From NCBI GenBank assembly GCA_023053545.1, contig JAKZAN010000005.1, positions 2,542,001 to 2,606,000 of the forward strand: a stretch of DNA of 64,000 nucleotides. The letters are read 5' to 3'. Source of the DNA: Lepidurus packardi (lineage: Eukaryota; Arthropoda; Branchiopoda; Notostraca; Triopsidae). Positions within the stretch are counted from its first letter, which is position 1. Each line of letters starts with the position of its first letter. Below the pieces are notes generated by a model. That model was given only the letters and a program-made list of their open reading frames with translations. It was not told the DNA's origin and ran no database searches. Below, in pieces: positions 1 to 9,301 of this stretch. The position numbers were made by a program, and so were the translations under genes.

Positions 1-385
1 AGTGACCTGAGACCAGCACCCTGTAGTGTAAGGAAAAGGACCGCTTGACCAGAAAGATGGCTTAATTACACCATTTCCCAGTCTTCAGGGAAATGAGATT
101 CAGGTATAAAATGTGTTTGTAGCTCGGTCAACTCTGAGACAAGAGTGACCTGAGATCAGCACAGATTGACCTGGAGAGGAGACAATTTTGGACAGGAGAA
201 AAATTTTGAAACCTTATGAAAAAATAGGAAAATTGAGAATTGGGTATATTTCCAAATTCAAATGTATATTTTTTGTATATTTTTTAATGAAGGTACGAAT
301 TAAATTGGCCGAAAATTTGTTGTGAAATCACCCACCGAAATACCGAACTTGTGTATATCAGAACTTGTGTATAGCGGGGCCTGAA
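1..385. repeat. Unassigned repeat; possible relic end of a Kolobok-type element
   Basis: No gene is visible. A 12-base core starting at 1 (agtgacctgaga) recurs at 144, so part of this stretch is a direct repeat about 143 bases apart. The last bases (about 366-385) closely match the right end of the Kolobok element at 21907-21921, with cttgtgtatagcggggcc here against catgtgtataccggggcc there. It may therefore be the end of an older copy of that family abutting the LTR. The left part lies outside the window. Confidence 0.35.
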
Positions 386-605
386 ACGTATTCAAAAGCT
401 CGATGGATGACTCAACTAGTAGGCGGTATAGGCTCGAGGACGGTTGGCTCAAGTAATATTCAAGCAAATGACCCAACATGTTGCTAACAAGATCCCTGAA
501 CAAGATCTGCTAACAAGATCCTCCTCAATCAACTACCGTGATGGGAAGAAGAAGAAGCAAAACAGCGACGCAAGAAGAAGCAAAACAGCGATGCCAACCC
601 AAGGA

Positions 606-713
606 CACAACCCAAGCCTAAGACCACTTGAGGCCACGGAGGATAGACGAAACCGAGGTCACAACCCAAGCCTAATAAACCAATTGAGGCCACGGAAGGT
701 AGAAACAACCGAA
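606..713 (+). repeat. 54-base tandem duplication in the LTR U3 region
   Basis: Two imperfect units begin at 606 and 660, each starting with cacaacccaagccta and containing ttgaggccacgga. Duplicated U3 blocks of this kind often act as enhancer repeats in LTR elements; that role is inferred here. Confidence 0.55.
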
Positions 714-743
714 GCGCACCTCGATACCGATGTCCAATTGGCC

Positions 744-751
744 TATAAATA
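744..751 (+). promoter_or_regulatory. TATA box of the LTR promoter
   Basis: The motif tataaata lies about 180 bases upstream of the LTR end, with a pyrimidine-rich candidate start region about 30 bases downstream. This is the usual layout of a Pol II promoter in an LTR. Confidence 0.5.
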
Positions 752-930
752 CGGACCCACCAGACGACAACGGGACTCAGTTCACCCCCCTTCTCAGTCC
801 CCGTAACATCAGTTCCCCTCCCTGCTCCTTGCCAAGGATACCCGTCCGCCGAGCAATTCCCCCCTAAGCCAGCGAAGCCCTCCAACCTGTACCGACCCCA
901 CTGATAGCAGACGTGAATACACTATCACAC

Positions 931-941
931 TGGTGGCAGCG
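931..941 (+). other. Primer binding site, complementary to tRNA-Leu 3' end
   Basis: tggtggcagcg is complementary to a tRNA 3' end reading cgctgccacca, as in animal tRNA-Leu of the AAG/TAG type. It sits one base after the probable LTR end. The same site recurs in copy B at 29643-29653. The match covers 11 bases. Confidence 0.55.
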
Positions 942-1049
942 TCTCTTCGACCCCACGTCCTCCGAAACCGAAAAAAACAAGCTTCCACGACTACCCGCAT
1001 CAAAACCCCCAAACTCCCCGAATCGTAAGTACAACCATACAAACTAAAA

Positions 1050-2135
1050 ATGACCGCTGTAGGATCAACGTCCACAGTTCCCTTATCAATAACCCCAGAA
1101 CAACTAAATGAAATCCTATCTCCATTACTTAACTCTACGATGATGCACACAATCCCTGATTTTACAGGAGAATCCGACGATGCATCAGTAAGACGATTTT
1201 TCCAAGATTTAGAACGCATTGGTAGAACAATAGGATGGTCCGAACCACACCTACTCAAAGTAGCCGTAATTAAATTAAAAGGAGGCGCCGGTGCCTATTA
1301 CAATACTATTTCTCCCCGCCCAACAACTTACAAATAATTCAAAACAGCTCTCTCCGAACGCTACGGTGACAGTCACCACGAATCACAAGCTATAGTCAAA
1401 CTCCAGAATTGCAATCAAGAGGCAAAACAACCAGTTCGTGACTTTGCAGACAAGATTCGTTCACTCACAAGACGAGTCCACGAAAACGACAGCCCCCCAG
1501 CTGGGAACGAAATATTAGACAAAATCATGCGCCTAAATTTTATCAGAGGACTGCTTCCTTATTTAAAACGCTACGTTCTAAGCGCCAATCCAACGAACCT
1601 TCGCGAAGCTACAGAAGTTGCAGCTCGAGAAGAAGCTAACGAAGCAGCAGTTCCCCACAGTGTTAGTCTTCAGAATGAAATCGAAAAGCTTACAGCAGTT
1701 GTTGCTGCGCTTACTACTAACGAACCTTCGTTCAGTCGCAGGAGCAGAAGCACTACCCCGAATAGACCTCCCAACTCGTACTCTTACGATCGAAACAGCT
1801 CGGGATATAGATCCGCGAACCCATATAGATCCCAAAATTCATACAATCCCTCAAACCCGTATCGCTACACATCTCGCAGCGGCGATAGACAAGTCCGTTT
1901 CTCGGACCAGTTCTCACGAAATACGAACAGATTCCAGTTCCCAGGCAGGAACAACTTCAACCCTAGAAACCCCACCTTCCAACCACGCCCTAACTTTCAA
2001 CCACGGTTCCCCCCAGGCCACCATACTGATCGGCCACAAGGCATGTCACGACCCCGAAATCCCAACATTGAATGGTGGTCATGTCGTAGACGAGGACACA
2101 TAGCAGCTAACTGCCGAACGAACCAATCAAACTAG
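1050..2135 (+). pseudogene. Gypsy-type gag, copy A (premature stop)
   Basis: Encodes the capsid polyprotein of the LTR element, 361 codons in one frame. An internal TAA at 1335-1337 replaces the GAA codon present in copy B (30048-30050), so codon 96 is a nonsense mutation. The N-terminal part reads as a retrotransposon capsid with the conserved stretch FQDLERIGRTIGW. A basic, Arg/Asn/Pro-rich linker precedes a terminal zinc knuckle near residue 347. The knuckle reads CRRRGHIAANC, so the second cysteine of the usual CCHC pattern is replaced by Arg. The pol frame follows two bases after the stop in another frame, as in elements that use frameshifting. Seen directly; family assignment rests on context with protease and RT. 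Confidence 0.75.
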
Positions 2136-2137
2136 AG

Positions 2138-3939
2138 ATGCTGACTGTGGCGCAACGAAAAGGTCAGTTGGCACCAGGTAGGAGAAGAAAAAACCTTTTT
2201 AAGAGACCTCCCGGTAGAATTTTTGAAAAAGTTATTATAGGATCAATCCCATTTAGATGTTTAGTTGACACAGGTGCAGGCGTTACAGTTATGAATAAGC
2301 AAGCGTTTAATTTGCTGACACCGGACATTGCAGGAAAGCCAGTTCAAACTGATACAATCTTGAAATCAGTAACAGGAGAGAACCTGAATGTCTTCGGTTG
2401 TTATGAATTACCTTTTGAAATTCAAGGCCGTAAATTCAAAGTTGAATGTTACGTAGCAGAAGAGTTAGCTCACGACATCATCTTCGGTATGGATGCGATT
2501 CAGAGCCAGAGCATAGTTATTGACGGCGCGTCAATGGAAATAAGCATGCAGAAAGAGATTAATGTGGTAGGCCTTGCAAGGAACAGTTCCAGAGTGCAAC
2601 TGCATAAGCAAGTGAAAATACCCGCGTACAGTAGAGTCATTGCTGCTGCCAAATCCGAGCACGATAACTCGCATGGAGCGGAAATTATTTTTGAGCCTGT
2701 TCAGCTAGACGACGAATTCGTTTGTAGCGAACCAGCAATCGTAATAGGAAAGGGATGCGGTAAAATCCCAGTCTCGTTTTCGAATAATGGTCCTAACGAT
2801 GTTGTGTTGAAACGAAACACAGTTATAGGAAGAGTTTGTAACGCCAGAGTGTCCGTGATTGCAGCAGTGCACACACTTCCAACTACAGAGTATCCGTTAC
2901 TCGAGAACTTCGATCTGTCTAATGTTACCCCTTCGCACAGGGATGAGCTATTAAAATTATTAATTGAATTTCGGGATATTTTTGCAAAAGATGATAACGC
3001 TTTAGGCCGTACAAAACTTGTTAAGCATACCATTCACACCAGAGGTTCCAATCCTATCTACCAGCGTCCGTACAGAGCGCCAGAAGCACAAAAAACAGTT
3101 ATTAGACAGCATGTGGACGAAATGTTACATAGAGATATCTGTTGTGATTCATGGAACCCAAAATGTTTGCCTGTATAATTAACCTTTCTGCCCCTTTTCC
3201 TTGACCCCTGATCCTTGAACCCTGACTTATTTACTCCGCCCTTCGACCCTTAGGTTTGATCCGCTTGCTATGTATGTTGTGTATAAAAAGGAAGTGAATT
3301 GTTGGTGTAGGGTCAGTACAAAACATAACTTCTACTAAGCTGGGGTTCTATCCAACCATTTGATTCGGTAGCTAGAACAATATCATTAGACCTTCTTCCT
3401 CTCCTTGGGGAGCACCAGTAGTTTTAGTTAAAAAGAAAGATGGTACACAGAGGTTTTGCGTAGATTTTCGTAAAATTAATGCAGTTACAAGGAGAGATGT
3501 GTACCCTTTACCACGAATCGACGATACCTTGGATAAGTTAGGCAAAGCACGTTATTTTTCAGTTATGGACAGTTATTAGCATCAGGATACTGGCAAGTCG
3601 TGGTAACAGAGGAAGATAAGTACAAGACAGCATTTACGACAAATTTTGGTCATTACGAGTTTAATTGTTTACCTTTTGGGTTATCTAATGCCCCAGCAAC
3701 TTTTCAAAAGCTAATGAATAAAATTCTCGCCGCCGAGAACGTGTTAGTATACTTAGACGACATTATAGTTTTCTCCAAAACGTTCCCTGAACACATTGTT
3801 CACCTCCGCAAAATTTTTTCTAGACTACGAGCCGCAGGCTTAAAACTAAAAGCCAAGAAATGTAATTTTTGCAAACCTTTAGTTAAATATCTAGGTCACA
3901 TTGTCTCCGCGGAAGGAGTTCAACCTGACCCAGAAAAGA
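2138..3939 (+). pseudogene. Gypsy-type pol (protease and reverse transcriptase), copy A, broken
   Basis: Encodes the aspartic protease and reverse transcriptase of the LTR element. The protease motif LVDTGAGVTVM lies at about residues 43-53. The RT part carries [29 protein letters not shown] and the catalytic YLDDIIVFS, which are Ty3/Gypsy signatures. The frame is destroyed in three ways. A solo LTR interrupts it at 3140-3379, a frameshift with stop lies near 3570-3600, and codons are missing just before YLDD. RNase H and integrase are absent: the frame runs from the RT thumb (about 3930) straight into a CHHC zinc-finger protein, across a 13-base direct repeat (3931-3943 and 3955-3967). Copy B has the same join, so the deletion predates both copies. 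Confidence 0.8.
3140..3379 (+). mobile_element. Solo LTR inserted in the RT of copy A
   Basis: The segment starts tgttgtgatt and ends tagctagaaca, so it has TG..CA ends with a TGTT/AACA inverted terminus. It is flanked by a perfect 5-base duplication, atatc (3135-3139 and 3380-3384). Removing it and one duplicate restores the RT sequence. A TATA-like tataaaaa lies at 3282. It belongs to a different LTR family from the host element. Confidence 0.8.
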
Positions 3940-4417
3940 TTTCAGCCGCAGAATCAGAAAAGATTTCGGGACTGCACGTCTGTGGGTTCGATGCGGCTCA
4001 TCACATCCCGACGGAGGCGTACATGCGCCACATACTGGACGACTGCCCGTACGCCAACGCTCTCATGCATTTTGAAAGCGTACAAAACCTGGGACACGAC
4101 CACCCGGACGTGCACCCGCCACCTAAACCAACCGCTTTTAATACGCTCCCGTACAAAAACTGCGTAATCCTTCTGGAAGGGTTCGAGCGGCAAGTACTCC
4201 CGGACCACGGACTACCAAGACCCGACCACTTCGGTCTGCCAAACGACCTGACCGTCCTCATGTTCACCCCCCAAGCTATCGGCACGGAGGTAGGTCACCA
4301 GACCAAGTTGCACACCTCGAATCAAAATAGGCGCACAGCCATCTCACTCACCCCACCCCACCCAATTCAGTACAGGAAGACCAAATTCACCTGCCCATAT
4401 TGTGGAAACGATATTAA
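3940..4417 (+). pseudogene. CHHC zinc-finger accessory protein, copy A, 5' part
   Basis: In frame with the RT remnant, this part encodes a zinc finger with C-x5-H-x9-H-x4-C spacing (CGFDAAHHIPTEAY.., HILDDC). About 130 residues without a recognised fold follow. It then encodes the start of a second finger (CPYCGNDI). The Kolobok insertion at TTAA (4414-4417) cuts the gene inside this second finger; the 3' part resumes at 21926. Finger spacing and sequence resemble the CHHC family (U11-48K, GTSF1). The complete form is better seen in copy B at 30500-31330. Confidence 0.6.
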
Positions 4418-4460
4418 GGCCCCGGTATACAGAACCCTCTTATGGGTGAATAACATGGGG

Positions 4461-4739
4461 AAATTCGGGGGCTGATATCTTAAAAACTACTCAACCGATT
4501 AAAATGATACATATAACAAAAAATCGATCAGAAAAACATCTACTGCAAGTGATCGAGTTTTTTTTAAAAAATTATGTAATTTAACTAAAAAATTGAAGGC
4601 AAAGTTTTGGGAATTTCTAAATAACCGAAAAATTGGAAATCGGGCCATCACTTGCAGTAGATATTTTATTTCTAGATTTTTTACAATTTAAAAAAAATAC
4701 ATCGGACGAGTAGTTTTTATGAAATCAGCCCCCGAATTT
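4461..4739. mobile_element. Hairpin MITE-like element
   Basis: The 16-base end aaattcgggggctgat at 4461 is matched by its exact complement at 4724-4739. Inner blocks also pair imperfectly, including aaaactactc with gagtagtttt, and ctactgcaagtgat with atcacttgcagtag. The whole 279 bases can fold into one long hairpin. It has no coding capacity and no clear target duplication. Confidence 0.55.
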
Positions 4740-6436
4740 TAATAATTTAGCTCCCTATACAGTGGTGCCAATTTGCCATGTGGGGGAATAGGAAAAGTTT
4801 GCAGTCGGTGCAAGAAAACAGCGGGCTATATGAATGAAGGATTGGCCTTGAAGGAAGGGATAGTTGATAATGCCTATGGCACGCCTTCTCTACAAAACAT
4901 TTCCCCTAGAATTCTCTTTTCTTCAAGAACAACCGTTGACGGCCGACGTCACCACTCCTCAGGGTGGGACTTACTTTGTAAACAATAACGAAGCTACACG
5001 AGTTTTCAGTTAAAAAAATTCATTCAGTTTTACAATAAAAGTTTTCTAATTAAGGGTGGATCACATTGGTATGCAGTTCCAGTTGCAAGTAGTCTAATAG
5101 TAATATAAAATAGTTGCTTCCCTTGACACATTTTCGATAAAGCAAGAAAAAGACTCATTTCCAAAATTATAGTTCCATAAGCCTAACGATGGGATATAAG
5201 AAGAAATCTGCCATTCTTTTGACGTGGAGTTGGGCATCTTCTAAACTTACGTCTCAATTGTACGCCCGATTGAAATATGTGTCTTTCTAGTGGGTTTGTG
5301 TAGATAATGTTGACACTATGACAAGACATGAATTAAATAATTTTTTATTACTAAAATGAGAAAAAATAACTAGGCTTACCACAAGTAGTTCGCAAAACAG
5401 CATTGCGCTTATCATTTAAAAAAATATTCGACGTGAACTACGCATCTAGCATCCCAGTAACCAAACTTCTTCACATTTTACAGGTGTGAGCCAAACTCAA
5501 TTGACTTATATGTTGAACGTAGATATTATAAGATTTCCTGCTTCACGCCTTTATATTCTTTGTAACCCTGTTGAAGCGAATTGTTTAAAAAAAATACTCA
5601 TTACAGAGGTGATTCGCCAAAGGCATTAGTTGACAACCTGTAATATAAAATATTTATTACGACCACGTAATGATTTTGCGTTCACAGTACCAGTAAAACG
5701 TGCTAAAAGATCGAACATATGTGTTCTTTATTTACAGTGACATAATAAACGTAATTACATTGGGAAAAAATAAAGTAGCGTCAAAAGTTTGCATTTAGAC
5801 ATGAAATACGAAAATGATGTCTCATTTTCTTTTTTTTCTGTTTTCCTTTCCCTTTTTGGGTTGGCGTTTTGCCCTTAGGGCAAGCCAACCTTAAGCGAGC
5901 GTGCCTTGGTCGTTTAAGACAGCTTCTATGCATTTCAAATGACATTCCTGATGTCCCTGTGCAAATAAAAATCCCCGTGCATTTCAAATGGGACTTCACA
6001 TTCCTGTGTCCCTGTTCAAATAGTGTCCTATGCAAACAAGCTTTGGTCGTTCTAGACAGTTCATGTGCTTTTCAAGTAGGGAACAAACTTCGTACGCTGT
6101 ACCTGGGCAAAGAGGGGTTAATTCCTAAATCCAATATCCCATTGGGGTTTCTTGCTTTGCCTTCAGCAGGCCGTCTAATCACTACATCCAAGTATATCGA
6201 ACATCCAAGATTAATATTCAACAACCATGCAACATTAACATAAATGCAACATTCACATTCATCCAATATTACAATTCATACAAGATTACAATCCATCCAA
6301 TATTAACATCTTACATCCATGCAACATCTTTTCCTACATCGAACAAGTTCTAGCTCGACGCTCTCGGATTATTGCCTATGCCTTATAGCTGTGACGGGTC
6401 TGGTTCCGTGTAACTTCAGACTGTCTTTTCCAACTT
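4740..6436. other. No gene seen; left arm of the Kolobok element
   Basis: AT-rich sequence without a supportable gene. At about 5895-6075 the words gcatttcaaatg, cattcctg, tccctgt and ttggtcgtt recur, which looks like decayed tandem duplication. At about 6185-6340 there is a low-complexity run of short units such as catccaatattaaca. Weak reading frames here look accidental. Confidence 0.5.
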
Positions 6437-7832
6437 GCATTTTTTAATGAGACTTAAGGATCTCGGAGTAAAAGAAACGACGTGTGCGAAAGTTAGGGAG
6501 TCGGTCTGTAGCGTAAAGGAAAAGTAGTCAACGTAGCCAGTTCAAATATTTGACGACACTGTAATGAACATAAAGCATACACAGAAGAGCATACACAGAA
6601 GAATTATTAACTATACAAGTATAAAGAGAAGTACATATATAAGAACCTGAAGGTATAATTACTTGTACGAAATCGTAAAGCTGGCAGGGTAGAGTTGGAA
6701 TAGGCTGTAGGTTCGTAGTGTTGACGACTGATGTCTGCACATTCGTAGATTTTGGACTTCCAGAACGATATATATATATTGAAGTGAAAGCTTACGCAAA
6801 CATACCACAACGTTAGGATAGGGAAGGCCAAGTCGTATTCAAGTAATTACATTTCCCTAAGCCGAATGGTGCATTTCATACTTAAAAATATGGTGACCTT
6901 AACCATAACCATTGGTAACCATTGCTGAATTACGTAATCTCGTTACAGGTTGCCCTTCGCTAATGCTGAATATTATCGAAGTATTTACGAAGGGCAACTC
7001 GTAAGAAGATTATGTAAACAATGTTTTTTAAGTATCCTATTTACCAGTCTGCTTACATACATGTCATTCCATGTATATTCAACATCAAAGAAGAAAATAT
7101 TGTGATCTTAACTGTAAATTGTAAGAAGATTGTGTAATTCCACACTTAAGATCACAATATTTTCTTCCTTGATGTTCAATATACAAGGCATTACATCTAT
7201 GTAAGCCAAATCGTGAATGTCATACTTAGAAAACATTGTACGTAATCTTCTTACGAGTTGCCCTTCACAAATACTTCCATAATATTCAGCATTAGCGAAG
7301 GTCAACCTGTAACGGGTTTACGTTATTGTAGTACAGTTCAGGTCACCACATTTTTAAACTATGGAATTCAGCATTCGGCTTAGATAAATGGAATTCTTTG
7401 AATACAACTTGGCCTTCGCTATCGTAACGTTGTGGTATCTTTGAGTAACCTTTCACTTCACTATATACATCGTTCTCGAAGTTCCATTTCTACCAAAGTG
7501 CAAACATCACTCGTCTACACTACTGACCTACAACCTATTCCAACTCTTCCGTGCCAGCTTTACGATTTCTTACAAGTAAGTATACCTTCAAGTTCTTATA
7601 TATGTACTTCTCTTTAGACTTCCCTAGTTCATAATTCTTCTTTTTACTCTTTATTTTCATTACAGTGTCGTCAAATGGTTTAACTGGCTACGTTCACGAT
7701 GTTACAACTCTCAAATGGAACAAACCCAACACGCAACAATACTTTTCCTTTACGCTACAGACCGATTCCCTAAGTTTCGCACACGTCGTTTGTTTTACTC
7801 CGGGATCCTTAAGTCTCATTGAAAAATGCAAA
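6437..7832. repeat. About 1.4 kb imperfect palindrome upstream of the RPA gene
   Basis: Two arms of about 0.7 kb meet near 7120. The outer left arm (for example 6444-6520) is the inverted, diverged copy of 7745-7825, which is part of the RPA coding region. Inner blocks also pair: tgacctacaacctattcca at 7523 with its near complement at about 6690, and aagaaaatattgtgatctt at about 7092 with aagatcacaatattttctt at 7147. The left arm lacks about 55 bases present in the right arm. It appears to be an inverted duplication of the RPA promoter, first exon and second exon start. Confidence 0.75.
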
Positions 7833-8702
7833 GTGGAAAAGACACCCATCAAGCTAGACGGAACCATGGAAGAGAATTCGCGTACTATCCTCATCAGGCG
7901 GGCCCAACAAATGACAACCGTGAAGGATCTTCCTTTTCAATATACGACATCTTTTCTTGCCTTCAAGAATCTGAAGGAAGTGGTATCGGATCCTAGGGGT
8001 ACGTACTCTGTACGGGTTCACGTCGCGTCCATGGAGGGCGTCGAACGCATCGGCAAGCAACACAAACGAAGACGATTCCTAGAGGTAGCAGATGACAGTG
8101 GGATGTCCTGCCTCGCCTTGTGGGAGAACGATATTGATAAACTTACCGCAGGGAAAACATTCACTTTGTCCAAAGTATACTACAATGAGACATATTCTCA
8201 CTTCGCCACAAGGGAGGGCTGCGATTTTAAGGAAGAAGCCACCAGCATAACGTACAGCGACGTGTATATCGGCCCTAAAAGGATGAAGACCGAGATCATT
8301 CCCGGGGAGATTCTCACGTGCGAAGTCGTGGTCCTTCGAACTTGCCGTAACTGCCGGGCGGCGATTACGTCCGTTCCTACAGGAGTACTCCTGCGTTGTA
8401 TGGCATGCCGCCAGATGCAGCGTGTAACACAATTGGCTCAGGAATTTACCACAAAGGTTACTTTCGATCTCAGTGGCACCCCCAAGCAGGTGACTGTTTC
8501 TGAAGAAGACTTTAAGGAATTTTGTCGGAGGAGCAGCAAAATTTCGCTCTTGGAAAATCGAGAGTGCGAAGCTTTGGAGGAAGCCCTTCTCTTAGAACAA
8601 AATGTACATTTTTTGATTAATGCTAAATCGGGGACAGTGACAGGCGTTGGTTGTAGGTCCCAATCTGATACCATGCATGTTGAAGAAGCATCGGCTGAGT
8701 AA
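7575..8702 (+). CDS. RPA70-like single-strand DNA-binding protein of a Helitron
   Basis: Encodes an RPA large-subunit-like protein of about 345 residues, a usual companion of Helitron/Helentron elements, where it probably binds single-stranded DNA during rolling-circle transposition. The first OB-fold-like region starts GYVHDVTTLKWN. A second carries VRVHVASMEG and FLEVADDSG..CLALW. A C-terminal zinc ribbon reads CRNC..CMAC (about residues 226-245). A donor gtaagt at 7576 and an acceptor ttacag ending at 7665 suggest a 90-base intron. Splicing would create the start codon as A (7575) plus TG (7666-7667), since no in-frame ATG precedes the conserved region. The following 600 bases up to 9301 hold no gene I recognise. 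Confidence 0.75.
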
Positions 8703-9301
8703 TTGCACATTTAAGATGTTCCTGTGCTGCAGATATGCGTTGACCAAAGTAATGTATTTTATGTCTACAATAGGTGTGCATGTCCTTCATAATGCGAATA
8801 TATGCCTTTCTGAAATGCATTGATTATACCGTACTTTGGGAAAACGGAGGGTACAAGGAAATGTCAGAGATTTTTTCCTAAGCTTTGGGACCAATTCCTC
8901 TTTTTTAGTTTCAGGTATTTCATCCTAACCCCTGGGAACAATTCCAATTCACTCCTTTTGAACTTGCTCCCCTTTACAAGCGAACCGACAGTAGGCTTTC
9001 ACGACGAGGCATACACAATGCATTGGAATCGGTAGCTTTCATTTATCCTTTGAAGTACACTTTCAGTCGCGCTGACGTTGCTAGTACGGAACGTAGAAAA
9101 GATACACTAGAAACAAGAACGGCTGTACAACGTCTGCACTGTAGAACGTCTTGTCTATCGCATTTTGTCAGCGGTTTCCTTATTGCATTGCAACAGCTCC
9201 TATATCTTAGACTGCGGTTTGTGCTCTGCTCTACTTTCATATAGATATATAGTTTTTTTTACCAACTTCCTTGGTTCGTGTATACTGTGTTGTTCTCAAG
9301 C

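Larger units (their letters stand above)
386..929 (+). mobile_element. Probable 5' LTR of Gypsy-type element, copy A
   Basis: The stretch directly precedes a tRNA-type primer binding site (931-941) and has a TATA box at 744 and a 54-base tandem duplication upstream of it, as expected of an LTR with U3 and U5. It ends in ..ctatcaca one base before the primer site. The left boundary is not certain, because TG dinucleotides at 386 and 480 are both possible starts. No second copy of this LTR occurs in the window, so the 3' LTR is missing or outside. Confidence 0.5.

Noticed and set aside
5781-6243. Frames on both strands at 5.8-6.2 kb
   Set aside because: They follow short repeated words and have no domain.
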